A stretch of DNA of 19,434 bases from an uncultured Clostridium sp. (GTDB taxonomy: Bacteria; Bacillota; Clostridia; Lachnospirales; Lachnospiraceae): NCBI GenBank assembly GCA_900538475.1, contig UPYT01000034.1, positions 1-19,434 of the forward strand, read 5' to 3'. Both the position numbers and the translations under genes were made by a program. Of this stretch, positions 1 to 8,699 are shown piece by piece (position 1 is the first letter of the stretch; every line of letters starts with the position of its first letter). Below the pieces are notes generated by a model. That model was not told where the DNA came from, ran no database searches, and was given only the letters and a program-made list of their open reading frames with translations.

Positions 1-103
1 CAGAAGCGACCCGCCGCAGGCGGAGAAGCTCGCGAGCGAGCTTCTTTCTTAGTCATAGGAAATTACGTCCTATGACATAAAAACGCTCCGCGGGGATCGC
101 CAT
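1..103 (+). repeat. Composite palindromic intergenic repeat, left copy (element B then element A)
   Basis: Two hairpin modules sit side by side. Module B (1-45) has a short GC palindrome at 11-23 and a perfect 9-bp stem, 24-32 with 37-45, followed by TTCTT, which looks terminator-like. Module A (52-103) starts with a perfect 9-bp stem, 52-60 with 68-76, around a 7-nt loop, then a conserved tail containing CGCTCCGCG and ending near CGCCATG. Both modules recur at the other end of the window (A at 19320-19372, B at 19394-19434), and a decayed A lies at 13516-13554, all in the same orientation. The left copy is probably cut by the window edge. The family is unknown to me; it resembles REP/BIME-type extragenic palindromes in organisation only. 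Confidence 0.85.
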
Positions 104-177
104 GGGTTGGAAGAAGAGGGCAGGGCTTTTTATAATAACCTGTAGTTATGGGAAAAATTCCATTCATGTATGGATTT

Positions 178-193
178 CGTGAATAAATTCACG
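178..193. promoter_or_regulatory. Inverted repeat upstream of the leuB promoter, possible operator
   Basis: A perfect palindrome with 6-bp arms (CGTGAA / TTCACG) and a TAAA centre ends 8 bp before the likely -35 box at 202. Its position fits a binding site for a regulator of the leuB-ilvD-ilvB genes. No regulator gene is nearby, so the factor is unknown and the function is inference. Confidence 0.3.
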
Positions 194-201
194 TTGATTA
201 G

Positions 202-228
202 TTGAAAAATGCTGTCAAATGCGATAAT
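202..228 (+). promoter_or_regulatory. Probable promoter of leuB-ilvD-ilvB
   Basis: TTGAAA at 202-207 and GATAAT at 223-228 are separated by 15 bp. The short spacing is partly offset by an extended -10 (TG at 220-221, one base before the -10). The predicted start lies near 235, giving a leader of about 50 nt to leuB. No T-box or leader-peptide attenuator was recognised between here and the gene. Confidence 0.45.
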
Positions 229-284
229 ATGAAAAGAAACACCAGAAAGAAGAAAATAACAGGGATAAAAAGGGGAGAATGGCA

Positions 285-1370
285 ATGAATTGTAAGATTA
301 CAACCATTCCGGGTGATGGGATCGGACCGGAGATTGTACGGGAGGCGTGCAGGGTTCTGGACAAGGCAGGCCAGGTTTTTGGTCATACCTTTACTTACAC
401 AGAGGTGCTGATGGGCGGATGTTCTATTGACAAATATGGAGTGCCTCTGACAGAGGAAGCCCTGGAGACAGCGAAAAACAGCGATGCGGTTCTCCTTGGA
501 GCAGTAGGCGGAAATGTGGGAAATTCCAGATGGTATGATGTGGCTCCTAATTTAAGACCAGAGGCAGGACTTCTGGCTATTCGAAAGGGGCTGAATCTTT
601 TTGCCAATATCCGTCCGGCCTACTTATATCAGGAGCTGGCCGATGCCTGTCCCCTGAAAAAGGAGATTATCGGAGATGGCTTTGATATGGTGATTATGAG
701 AGAGCTGACTGGCGGTCTGTATTTCGGAGAACGTCATACAGAGGAGGTAGACGGAGTGCTGCAGGCAACAGATACCCTTACCTACAATGAGAATGAGATT
801 CGCCGGATTGCAGTTAAGGCTTTTGATATTGCCATGAAGCGGAAAAAGCATGTGATCAGTGTGGATAAGGCGAATGTGCTGGATTCTTCCCGTCTGTGGA
901 GAAAGGTTGTGGAAAAAGTTGCAGCGGATTATCCGGAGGTGAAGCTGGAGCATATGCTGGTTGATAACTGTGCAATGCAGCTGGTGATGAATCCGGGGCA
1001 GTTTGATGTAGTTCTGACAGAGAATATGTTTGGCGATATTCTATCAGATGAGGCCAGCATGATTACCGGATCTATTGGAATGCTTTCTTCAGCCAGCTTA
1101 AATGAGACAAAATTTGGCATGTATGAGCCCAGTCACGGCTCAGCACCGGATATTGCAGGAAAGGACATTGCCAATCCGATTGCAACGATACTTTCAGCAG
1201 CCATGATGCTTCGTTACTCCTTTGACTTGGATCGGGAGGCAGATGCTATTGAGGCGGCTGTGCAGAAGGCGCTTACAGAGGGCTATCGAACCAGCGATAT
1301 TATGGCAGAGGGCTGTACCCTGGTAGGAACTACCCGGATGGGCGAGCTGATTGCCGGATATATTGAGTAA
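285..1370 (+). CDS. leuB: 3-isopropylmalate dehydrogenase
   Basis: Catalyses NAD-dependent oxidation and decarboxylation of 3-isopropylmalate to 2-oxoisocaproate, the third committed step of leucine synthesis, in the cytoplasm. The 361-aa product has the usual length. Visible family marks are GDGIGPE near the N-terminus, the RELTGG(L)YFG segment, the VDNCAMQL segment, the [14 protein letters not shown] metal/substrate segment, and [12 protein letters not shown], which binds NAD. An in-frame ATG lies 6 nt earlier at 279, but the AGGGGAG site at 271-277 is only 1 nt from it and 7 nt from 285, so 285 is preferred. ilvD follows after 84 nt without a visible terminator, so co-transcription is likely. 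leuA, leuC and leuD are not in the window. Identification is firm; the start choice is moderately sure. Confidence 0.95.
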   Translation: MNCKITTIPGDGIGPEIVREACRVLDKAGQVFGHTFTYTEVLMGGCSIDKYGVPLTEEALETAKNSDAVLLGAVGGNVGNSRWYDVAPNLRPEAGLLAIRKGLNLFANIRPAYLYQELADACPLKKEIIGDGFDMVIMRELTGGLYFGERHTEEVDGVLQATDTLTYNENEIRRIAVKAFDIAMKRKKHVISVDKANVLDSSRLWRKVVEKVAADYPEVKLEHMLVDNCAMQLVMNPGQFDVVLTENMFGDILSDEASMITGSIGMLSSASLNETKFGMYEPSHGSAPDIAGKDIANPIATILSAAMMLRYSFDLDREADAIEAAVQKALTEGYRTSDIMAEGCTLVGTTRMGELIAGYIE

Positions 1371-1454
1371 GTGCAGCTATTCAGAAAAACAGATACTTTA
1401 GTAGCATAGAAAATACAGCGGATCAAGCGCAAGACAGAAGGAGGATATGCAGCA

Positions 1455-3116
1455 ATGAGAAGTGATAATGCGAAATCAGGGATGCAGCAGGCGCCGGCCC
1501 GCTCACTCTTTCGGGCCCTGGGACTGACAGATGAGGAGATGGAGCGTCCCCTGGTTGGTATTGTAAGCTCTTATAATGAGATTGTTCCGGGACATATGAA
1601 CCTGGATAAAATAGTAGATGCAGTGAAGCAGGGTGTGGCTATGGCAGGAGGCACTCCGATTGTGTTTCCGGCTATTGCAGTCTGCGACGGAATTGCCATG
1701 GGCCATGTGGGTATGAAATACTCTCTGGTTACCAGAGACTTGATTGCCGATTCTACAGAATGTATGGCAATGGCTCATCAGTTTGACGCACTGGTAATGG
1801 TGCCGAACTGTGACAAGAATGTTCCCGGACTTTTAATGGCAGCGGCAAGACTGAATATTCCCACTGTGTTTGTCAGCGGCGGTCCTATGCTGGCAGGTCA
1901 TGTAAAAGGGCAGAAGAGAAGCCTTTCCAGTATGTTTGAGGCAGTAGGCTCCTATGCGGCAGGAACCATGACTGAGGAGGATGTGAAGGAATTTGAGTGT
2001 AAGGTTTGTCCTACCTGTGGTTCCTGCTCCGGTATGTATACGGCCAACAGCATGAACTGTCTCACAGAGGTTCTGGGTATGGGTCTTCAGGGCAACGGAA
2101 CCATTCCTGCCGTATATTCAGAACGTCTTGTTCTGGCAAAGCATGCCGGCATGGCAGTAATGGAAATGCTGAAGAAGAATATCTGCCCCCGGGATATTAT
2201 GACAGAAGCGGCTTTTCGAAATGCTCTGACGATGGATATGGCTCTTGGCTGCAGCACCAACAGTATGCTTCATCTTCCGGCGATTGCCCACGAGGCAGGC
2301 GTAGAGCTGAACGTAGATATTGCCAATGAAATCAGTGCAAAAACCCCAAACCTCTGTCATCTGGCTCCGGCAGGTCCTACCTATATGGAGGATCTCAATG
2401 AGGCAGGCGGTATTTATGCAGTGATGAATGAGATCAGCAAGCTGGGATTGCTTAATCTGGACTGTATGACTGTTACAGGAAAGACCGTAGGGGAGAATAT
2501 CAAAAACTGTTTCAATAAGAACCCGGAGGTCATCCGAACAGTAGAAAATCCTTACTCCGCAACCGGCGGTATTGCTGTTTTGAGAGGAAATCTGGCTCCG
2601 GATTCCTGCGTGGTAAAGCGCTCTGCCGTAGTACCGGAGATGCTGGTTCACGAAGGGCCTGCCCGTGTCTTTGACTGTGAGGACGATGCTATTGCAGCAA
2701 TCAAGGGCGGAAAGATTGTGGCCGGAGATGTGGTGGTAATCCGCTACGAAGGTCCTAAGGGAGGTCCGGGTATGAGAGAAATGCTGAATCCCACCTCAGC
2801 TATTGCCGGTATGGGACTTGGTTCCTCTGTGGCTCTGGTGACAGACGGACGGTTCAGCGGCGCATCCCGAGGCGCATCCATCGGACATGTGTGTCCGGAG
2901 GCTGCAGCAGGCGGCCCTATTGGCCTGGTACAGGAGGGAGATATTATCGCAATAGATATCAATGCCAATACCATTAACATGAAGGTATCGGATGAGGAGC
3001 TGGAGAGACGGCGGGCAAACTGGACGCCAAAGAAGACAGAGGCGACAGGATATCTGAAACGGTATGCCCAGCTGGTTACCAGCGCAGATAAAGGCGCTGT
3101 ATTGATGGGAAATTAA
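1455..3116 (+). CDS. ilvD: Dihydroxy-acid dehydratase
   Basis: An iron-sulfur dehydratase that converts 2,3-dihydroxyisovalerate (and the methylvalerate homologue) to the 2-oxoacid in valine, isoleucine and leucine synthesis. The 553-aa length matches the IlvD/Edd family. The three cluster cysteines are visible: Cys77 in VCDGI, Cys119 in NCDKNVPG and Cys191 in [15 protein letters not shown]. Lys121 next to Cys119 is the lysine expected to be carbamylated for metal binding. The C-terminal part carries [11 protein letters not shown] and [11 protein letters not shown], typical of the family. An AAGGAGG site at 1438-1444 lies 10 nt before the ATG. It is followed after 42 nt by ilvB, in one apparent operon. 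Substrate assignment to IlvD rather than Edd rests on context with ilvB and leuB as well as on sequence. Confidence 0.96.
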   Translation: MRSDNAKSGMQQAPARSLFRALGLTDEEMERPLVGIVSSYNEIVPGHMNLDKIVDAVKQGVAMAGGTPIVFPAIAVCDGIAMGHVGMKYSLVTRDLIADSTECMAMAHQFDALVMVPNCDKNVPGLLMAAARLNIPTVFVSGGPMLAGHVKGQKRSLSSMFEAVGSYAAGTMTEEDVKEFECKVCPTCGSCSGMYTANSMNCLTEVLGMGLQGNGTIPAVYSERLVLAKHAGMAVMEMLKKNICPRDIMTEAAFRNALTMDMALGCSTNSMLHLPAIAHEAGVELNVDIANEISAKTPNLCHLAPAGPTYMEDLNEAGGIYAVMNEISKLGLLNLDCMTVTGKTVGENIKNCFNKNPEVIRTVENPYSATGGIAVLRGNLAPDSCVVKRSAVVPEMLVHEGPARVFDCEDDAIAAIKGGKIVAGDVVVIRYEGPKGGPGMREMLNPTSAIAGMGLGSSVALVTDGRFSGASRGASIGHVCPEAAAGGPIGLVQEGDIIAIDINANTINMKVSDEELERRRANWTPKKTEATGYLKRYAQLVTSADKGAVLMGN

Positions 3117-3158
3117 TGCAAACAGAAGAGATAGCTTAATAGATAAGGAGTTTTTAAC

Positions 3159-4865
3159 ATGGCCGAAACCAGAGTATTGAACGGCTCGGAGATTCTGATT
3201 GAATGTCTGAAGGAACAGGGAGTAAAAACTGTATTTGGATATCCGGGCGGCGCAATTTTGAATATATACGACGCTCTTTACAAGCATCAGGATGAGATTA
3301 CCCATATTCTGACTTCCCACGAGCAGGGAGCTGCTCATGCGGCAGACGGTTATGCAAGGGCAACCGGAAAGGTAGGCGTGTGTCTGGCCACATCCGGTCC
3401 GGGAGCCACCAATCTGGTAACTGGAATTGCAACTGCCTGTATGGATTCCATACCGGTAGTAGCCATTACCTGTAATGTAGGCGTGAGCCTTCTGGGACGA
3501 GACAGCTTCCAGGAGATTGATATTGCCGGTGTGACCATGCCTATTACCAAATACAATTTTATCGTAAAAGATATTAAAAAGCTGGCCTATACGGTGCGCA
3601 GAGCTTTTACTATTGCCCAAAGTGGCCGCCCGGGCCCGGTTCTTATTGATATTACAAAGGATGTGACTGCGGCAGAGTACGAATACACACCGCAGGAGCC
3701 GGAACCGATTGTCCGTCAGAAGGATACAATCCGGGATGAAGATATGGAAGTGGCTCTGGAAATGATCCGCAATGCGCAGAAACCTTTTATTCTGGTAGGA
3801 GGGGGCGCTGTGCTGTCCAATGCCAGCGAAGAGCTGCGGACCCTGGCGCACAGAATCCAGGCTCCGGTGGCAGACACCCTGATGGGAAAAGGAGCCTTTG
3901 ACGGAGAGGATGAGCTGTATACCGGAATGGTGGGTATGCATGGAACGAAGACCTCCAACTTTGGTATTTCCGAATGTGATTTGCTGATTGTAGCTGGAGC
4001 GCGTTTCAGCGATCGAGTAACGGGAAATGCTTCTAAATTTGCGAAAAATGCAAAAATTCTGCACATTGATGTGGATCCAGCGGAGATTAACAAGAATATT
4101 CGTACCCATGCCAGTGTGATTGGAGATCTGAAGCTGGTACTCAGACGGCTGAATGCCCGTCTGGATCCGATGAATCATGAGGAATGGGTGGCCCATATTG
4201 AGCGGCTGAAGGATATGTATCCGCTGAGATATGATAAAACACAGCTGACCGGCCCGTTTATTATGGAAACCATTGATGAACTGACCCACGGAGATGCGCT
4301 GATTGTTACAGAGGTAGGGCAGCATCAGATGTGGGCAGCGCAGTATTACAAGTATAAAAAGCCGAGAACCTTTCTTACCTCCGGCGGTCTGGGAACCATG
4401 GGCTACGGCCTGGGAGCAGCCTTGGGAGCCAAGATGGGATGCGGCGATATGGGATGTCCCGACAAGCCGGTATTTAACATTGCCGGGGACGGATGCTTCC
4501 GCATGAATATGAACGAGATTGCAACAGCAACCCGCTACGGCATCCCTGTGATTCAGGTGGTTATCAATAACCATGTTCTGGGAATGGTTCGCCAGTGGCA
4601 GACTTTGTTCTACGGCAAGCGTTATTCACATACGGTATTAAATGACTCCGTTGATTTTGTCAAGCTGGCAGAGGCAATGGGAGCAAAGGCCTATCGGATA
4701 ACGAAAAAGGAGGAGCTGAGGCCAGTGCTTCAGGAGGCCATGGCTTTAGGCGCTCCGGTGGTTATTGACTGCCAGATTAACTGCGATGATAAGGTTTATC
4801 CGATGGTATCTCCGGGAGCTCCGATTCAGGATGCTTTTGACGATACAGATTTAAAGATCCGTTAA
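3159..4865 (+). CDS. ilvB: Acetolactate synthase, large (catalytic) subunit
   Basis: Thiamine-diphosphate enzyme that joins two pyruvates to acetolactate, or pyruvate and 2-oxobutyrate to acetohydroxybutyrate, the first common step of branched-chain synthesis. The 568-aa protein shows the three expected regions: an N-terminal domain with catalytic Glu55 in SHEQGAAHAADGYARA, a central domain, and a C-terminal ThDP domain with a GDG...NN motif from about residue 442. The LGMVRQWQ segment, whose Trp contacts sulfonylurea herbicides in known homologues, is present. The anabolic type is favoured by its place beside ilvD and leuB. No ilvN regulatory subunit follows; the next gene is serC. AAGGAG at 3145-3150 is a good ribosome binding site. 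Residue 106 is Cys where many homologues have Gly in the ITG(Q/N)V segment, a minor difference. Confidence 0.95.
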   Translation: MAETRVLNGSEILIECLKEQGVKTVFGYPGGAILNIYDALYKHQDEITHILTSHEQGAAHAADGYARATGKVGVCLATSGPGATNLVTGIATACMDSIPVVAITCNVGVSLLGRDSFQEIDIAGVTMPITKYNFIVKDIKKLAYTVRRAFTIAQSGRPGPVLIDITKDVTAAEYEYTPQEPEPIVRQKDTIRDEDMEVALEMIRNAQKPFILVGGGAVLSNASEELRTLAHRIQAPVADTLMGKGAFDGEDELYTGMVGMHGTKTSNFGISECDLLIVAGARFSDRVTGNASKFAKNAKILHIDVDPAEINKNIRTHASVIGDLKLVLRRLNARLDPMNHEEWVAHIERLKDMYPLRYDKTQLTGPFIMETIDELTHGDALIVTEVGQHQMWAAQYYKYKKPRTFLTSGGLGTMGYGLGAALGAKMGCGDMGCPDKPVFNIAGDGCFRMNMNEIATATRYGIPVIQVVINNHVLGMVRQWQTLFYGKRYSHTVLNDSVDFVKLAEAMGAKAYRITKKEELRPVLQEAMALGAPVVIDCQINCDDKVYPMVSPGAPIQDAFDDTDLKIR

Positions 4866-4869
4866 GAAA

Positions 4870-4980
4870 GGATTCAAAAAGAATCCGGCGAGAGGGGAAA
4901 ACAAACGGAAAAATCCGTTTTGTTTCTATATTGTTCCCGGGAAAGAATGTTTTCCGGGAGCGGAAGGCCCAGTTTCCGGG
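4870..4980 (+). promoter_or_regulatory. Hairpin-rich leader between ilvB and serC (terminator and possible attenuator)
   Basis: The 151-nt gap holds four hairpins. First, a 6-bp stem, 4870-4875 with 4881-4886. Second, an A/T-rich stem, 4898-4909 with 4914-4925, with one bulge; its T-rich 3' arm makes it a plausible intrinsic terminator for ilvB. Third, a 9-bp stem, 4936-4944 with 4950-4958, with one G-T pair. Fourth, a 5-bp stem, 4961-4965 with 4974-4978. TTTCCGGG occurs twice (4951-4958 and 4973-4980), so the single CCCGGGAAA arm could pair with either copy. This looks like a two-state leader ahead of serC. No known riboswitch class or T-box was recognised. Confidence 0.45.
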
Positions 4981-5016
4981 CAGGAAAAGAAAAAGAAAAA
5001 GAGGGAGGAAGAAACA

Positions 5017-6102
5017 ATGGGAAGAGTCTACAATTTTTCTGCAGGCCCGGCTGTTCTGCCGGAGGAAGTCCTGAAAGAAGCCGCTGATGAAATGCTTGAT
5101 TACAGAGGCACCGGAATGTCAGTGATGGAGATGAGTCATCGATCTAAGGCATTTGAGACGATTATCCAGGAAGCAGAACAGGATCTCAGGGATCTGATGA
5201 ATATCCCGGACAATTACAAAGTACTGTTCCTGCAGGGAGGAGCCCATTTACAGTTCTCCATGATACCGCAGAACCTGATGAAAAATGGTGTGGCTGACTA
5301 CATTATCACCGGCCAGTGGGCGAAGAAGGCATTTAAGGAGGCACAGAAATACGGAAAGGCAGTAGCGGTTGCGTCCAGTGAAGACAAGACCTTCAGCTAT
5401 ATTCCGGACTGTTCCGATCTGCCCATCGATGATGATGCAGATTATGTATATATTTGCGAGAACAATACGATTTACGGTACGAAGTTCAAAACACTGCCCA
5501 ATACAAAGGGCAAAACACTGGTAGCGGATGTTTCTTCCTGTTTCTTATCGGAACCGGTAGATGTAAGTAAATACGGCGTAATTTACGGCGGTGTTCAGAA
5601 GAACATCGGACCGGCAGGAGTGGTTATTGTGATTATCCGTGAAGATCTGATTACAGAGGATGTGCTTCCGGGTACTCCTACCATGTGTCAGTATAAGACT
5701 CACGCAGATGCCAAGTCCCTGTATAATACGCCGCCGGCATATGGCATTTACATCTGCGGCAAGGTATTTAAGTGGCTGAAGAAGCGCGGCGGTCTGCAGG
5801 CTATGAAGGAATACAACGAAAAGAAGGCTAAAATTCTTTACGATTTTCTGGACGAGAGCAAGCTGTTTAAGGGCACTGTTGTAAAAGAGGATCGTTCTTT
5901 GATGAACGTACCCTTTGTTACCGGTGATGCAGATCTCGATGCAGAATTTATCAAGGCAGCGACAGCAGCCGGCTTTGTAAATCTGAAGGGCCACAGAAGT
6001 GTAGGCGGTATGAGAGCCAGCATTTACAATGCAATGCCGATAGAAGGTGTGCAGAAGCTGGTAGAATTTATGAAAAAGTTTGAGGAGGAGCATCAGGCAT
6101 GA
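5017..6102 (+). CDS. serC: Phosphoserine aminotransferase
   Basis: PLP-dependent enzyme converting 3-phosphohydroxypyruvate and glutamate to phosphoserine and 2-oxoglutarate, the second step of serine synthesis. The 361-aa product starts with the family's NFSAGPA(V)LP segment; GGAHLQF and GQWAKKA contact cofactor and substrate. Asp171 in DVSS is the expected PLP ring partner, and Lys195 in GGVQKNIGPAG is the Schiff-base lysine. The C-terminal GGMRASIYNAMP is also typical. A GAGGGAGGA ribosome binding site precedes the ATG. The stop overlaps the serA start in an ATGA, so SerC and SerA are very probably translationally coupled. Regulation may act through the hairpin leader upstream. Confidence 0.96.
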   Translation: MGRVYNFSAGPAVLPEEVLKEAADEMLDYRGTGMSVMEMSHRSKAFETIIQEAEQDLRDLMNIPDNYKVLFLQGGAHLQFSMIPQNLMKNGVADYIITGQWAKKAFKEAQKYGKAVAVASSEDKTFSYIPDCSDLPIDDDADYVYICENNTIYGTKFKTLPNTKGKTLVADVSSCFLSEPVDVSKYGVIYGGVQKNIGPAGVVIVIIREDLITEDVLPGTPTMCQYKTHADAKSLYNTPPAYGIYICGKVFKWLKKRGGLQAMKEYNEKKAKILYDFLDESKLFKGTVVKEDRSLMNVPFVTGDADLDAEFIKAATAAGFVNLKGHRSVGGMRASIYNAMPIEGVQKLVEFMKKFEEEHQA

Positions 6103-7259
6103 GAAAAATTCACTGTTTAAACGCCATTTCCAAATATGGTACTGATCTTTTGAATGACAATTATGCACTGACCGGTGAGATCCAGGAAGCAGACGGCATT
6201 CTGGTTCGCAGCGCCTCCATGCATGAAATGGAATTTTCTGATTCTCTGCTGGCAATTGCCCGTGCAGGAGCCGGTGTAAACAACATTCCGCTGGATGCCT
6301 GCGCAGAAAAGGGTATCGTAGTGTTTAATACTCCGGGCGCCAATGCCAATGGTGTAAAGGAGCTGGTTCTGGCAGGACTGCTTCTGGCTTCCCGTGATGT
6401 TATCGGCGGAATCGGATGGTGCAAGGACAATAAAGACGATGCTAATATTGCAAAAACCACAGAGAAGAGCAAAAAGGCATTTGCAGGCTGTGAAATCAAG
6501 GGCAAGAAGCTGGGCGTCATTGGCCTGGGAGCCATTGGCGTTCTGGTTGCGAATGCGGCAGCAGGACTGGGCATGGAGGTTTATGGATATGACCCATATA
6601 TTTCCGTTCACGCTGCCTGGATGCTTTCTCGTGAAGTGAAGCACACCACAAGTCTGGATGTGATTTTCCAGGAGTGCGATTACATTACCGTTCATGTGCC
6701 GGCTATAGACAGCACAAAGGGCATGATTAACAAGGAAGCTCTGGATCAGATGAAGGACGGCGTGGTGGTTCTGAACTTTGCCCGCGATGTGCTGGTGAAT
6801 GATGACGATATGGCAGAGGCATTAAAGTCTGGAAAGGTAAAGAAGTATGTAACAGACTTCCCCAATCCCAAGTCTGCCAACATGGAAAATACCATTGTGA
6901 TTCCGCATCTGGGCGCATCTACAGAGGAGTCTGAGGATAACTGTGCCAAGATGGCAGTGGAGCAGCTGATGGAGTATCTGGAGAACGGAAATATCAGAAA
7001 TTCTGTCAATTTCCCGGCCTGCGATATGGGCGTGAAGAAAACAGTATGCAGAATCAGCGTGCTTCATAAAAATGTTCCGAACATGATTGGACAGATTACA
7101 GGAGCTCTGGCATCCGGCGGAATCAACATTTCTGATATGACCAATAAGAGTAAGGATAAATACGCTTATACCCTGATGGATCTGGATCACAGTCCGTCTG
7201 AGGATGTGATTCGGAAGCTGAATGAGATTGACGGAGTTCTGAGAGTCCGCGTGATTTAA
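6099..7259 (+). CDS. serA: D-3-phosphoglycerate dehydrogenase (short form with ACT domain)
   Basis: NAD-dependent oxidation of 3-phosphoglycerate to 3-phosphohydroxypyruvate, the entry step of serine synthesis. The 386-aa chain has a D-isomer 2-hydroxyacid dehydrogenase fold with the Rossmann motif VIGLGAIG at 140-147, Arg229 in NFARD and His270 in IPHLGAST. A C-terminal ACT domain (about 318-386) suggests amino-acid feedback control. The catalytic Glu usually found in a DVF..EP segment is not seen: the matching stretch reads YVTDFPNPK (250-258). The gene overlaps serC by 4 bp, which identifies the partner pathway. The length indicates that the intervening domain of long SerA forms is missing. 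Product is clear; the active-site variation could mean a subfamily with altered chemistry or a shifted acid residue. Confidence 0.93.
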   Translation: MRKIHCLNAISKYGTDLLNDNYALTGEIQEADGILVRSASMHEMEFSDSLLAIARAGAGVNNIPLDACAEKGIVVFNTPGANANGVKELVLAGLLLASRDVIGGIGWCKDNKDDANIAKTTEKSKKAFAGCEIKGKKLGVIGLGAIGVLVANAAAGLGMEVYGYDPYISVHAAWMLSREVKHTTSLDVIFQECDYITVHVPAIDSTKGMINKEALDQMKDGVVVLNFARDVLVNDDDMAEALKSGKVKKYVTDFPNPKSANMENTIVIPHLGASTEESEDNCAKMAVEQLMEYLENGNIRNSVNFPACDMGVKKTVCRISVLHKNVPNMIGQITGALASGGINISDMTNKSKDKYAYTLMDLDHSPSEDVIRKLNEIDGVLRVRVI

Positions 7260-7270
7260 TATTTGTAACA

Positions 7271-7332
7271 GTTCAGCCTTGCGTGGATTCGGTCAGAACA
7301 ACTCGTTGAAAGCTTGCTTTCATAAGAATTTT
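7271..7332 (+). promoter_or_regulatory. Two hairpins between serA and the DUF1015 gene
   Basis: The 136-nt gap contains an imperfect stem pairing about 7271-7278 with 7290-7298, and a perfect 6-bp stem, 7307-7312 with 7317-7322, followed after a few bases by TTTTT at 7329-7333. The second could be a weak terminator that reduces, rather than stops, transcription into the DUF1015 gene. No promoter with good boxes was seen here. Confidence 0.25.
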
Positions 7333-7395
7333 TCTGCCAGATCTCCCGCCGTCCTGAATAGTTACCGGAAAATTAGAAAAAGAAAGAGGAATTTT

Positions 7396-8637
7396 ATGGC
7401 GGAGATCAGACCATTCCGGTGTATCCGTCCCAGTAAGGAAGCGGCGTCAGCAGTGGCGGCGCTTCCTTATGATGTTTATGACCGGAAAGAAGCAAAGGAA
7501 ATTGTGAAGAAAAATCCGCTGTCATTTTTGGCAGTGGATCGGGCGGAAACTCAGTTTGAGGATGGAAAGAATCCCTATGCCCCGGAGGTTTATGAACAGG
7601 CGGCCAGGACCCTAAAGAGATGGCAGCAGGAGGGGATTTTGACAGAGGATGAGTCGCCGTTTTATTATCTGTATGAGCTGGTGATGGAGGGACGTGCCCA
7701 GACAGGAATTGTGGCCTGCGCATCGGTGGATGATTACAGCAGCGGCGTGATTGCACGTCATGAAAATACAAGAGAAGAAAAGGAACAGGATCGGATCCGC
7801 CATGTGGATGTGACAAATGCCCATACGGGACCGATTTTTCTGGCATATCGTTCTCAGGAGGAATTGAACAGTCTGGTAGCCCTGGAAAAGAAAAAAACGC
7901 CTTTGTATGATTTTATTTCAGAGGATGGAATCTGTCACAGAGTCTGGAAAATCGAGGATCCGCAGAAGGCAGAAGAGATTCACCGTATTTTTTCAGGAAT
8001 TCCAAGAGTTTATATAGCAGACGGCCATCACCGTGCAGCTTCTGCAGTAAAGGTTGCAGCTATGCGCCGGGAAGCGAATCCATCCTGGACAGGAAACGAG
8101 GAGTTTAATTATTTTCTTTCAGTGCTGTTTCCGGATGATCAGCTGATGATTATGCCCTATAATCGGGTAGTGCAGGATTTGAATGGCCTTAGCCGGGAAG
8201 AGTTTCTGAAAAAAACAGAAAGATATTTTGTTGTAACAGAAAGAGGAAGGAAGGCCTTTTCTCCAGAACAGAAGGGACAGGTGGGAATGTATCTGGATGG
8301 GAGCTGGTATCAGCTGGATGCCAGACCGGAGATTTGCACCGATGATCCGGTAAAGGGGCTGGATGTATCCATTCTCCAAGACAGAATATTAGGTCCTCTT
8401 CTGGGAATTGGAGATCCCCGGACTGACAGCAGAATTCGTTTTGTAGGCGGAATCCGCGGACTTTCAGAGCTGGAACGGCTGGTGGACAGCGGTGCAGCTG
8501 TGGCCTTTTCCATGTACCCGACCTCGATCAGAGAGCTGTTTGAAGTGGCAGATGCAGGGCTTCTCATGCCTCCGAAATCTACCTGGTTTGAACCAAAGCT
8601 GCGCAGCGGCCTGTTTATTCATGCAATAGAGAAATGA
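7396..8637 (+). CDS. DUF1015 family protein in the serine operon
   Basis: A 413-aa soluble protein of the DUF1015 family, whose role I cannot state as established. Visible family marks are AALPYDVYDR near residue 22, NPLSFLAVDRAE near 40, VIARHENTR near 118, NAHTGPIFLAYR near 141 and IADGHHRAASA at 207-217. The DGHHR segment recalls the nucleotide-binding motif of ParB/sulfiredoxin-fold proteins, which include ATP- or ADP-dependent free-serine kinases; that link is inference. The ATG at 7396 has an AAAGAGG site 7 nt upstream and gives the usual family N-terminus; a TTG-started extension from 7279 has no such support. It follows serC-serA on the same strand, which points to a job in serine or phosphoserine metabolism. 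No serB lies in the window. Confidence 0.88.
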   Translation: MAEIRPFRCIRPSKEAASAVAALPYDVYDRKEAKEIVKKNPLSFLAVDRAETQFEDGKNPYAPEVYEQAARTLKRWQQEGILTEDESPFYYLYELVMEGRAQTGIVACASVDDYSSGVIARHENTREEKEQDRIRHVDVTNAHTGPIFLAYRSQEELNSLVALEKKKTPLYDFISEDGICHRVWKIEDPQKAEEIHRIFSGIPRVYIADGHHRAASAVKVAAMRREANPSWTGNEEFNYFLSVLFPDDQLMIMPYNRVVQDLNGLSREEFLKKTERYFVVTERGRKAFSPEQKGQVGMYLDGSWYQLDARPEICTDDPVKGLDVSILQDRILGPLLGIGDPRTDSRIRFVGGIRGLSELERLVDSGAAVAFSMYPTSIRELFEVADAGLLMPPKSTWFEPKLRSGLFIHAIEK

Positions 8638-8699
8638 GAATGCAGATGTGGAGGACTTTTGTAAGATCGGTTCTGGCAAAGCGGAAGGAAAGCGGCGGA

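Noticed and set aside
2796..4574. Long minus-strand open frame (592 codons) across ilvD and ilvB
   Set aside because: It lies antisense to two clear enzymes, its Ser/His/Cys-rich translation has no domain, and it results from codon bias of the real genes.
4866..5016. T-box or known serine/glycine riboswitch before serC
   Set aside because: No T-box sequence (AGGGTGG-type) and no glycine riboswitch core seen; only hairpins can be claimed.
7279..7395. N-terminal extension of the DUF1015 protein from a TTG
   Set aside because: No ribosome binding site, a non-family N-terminus, and a hairpin region beneath it; the ATG at 7396 is well supported.
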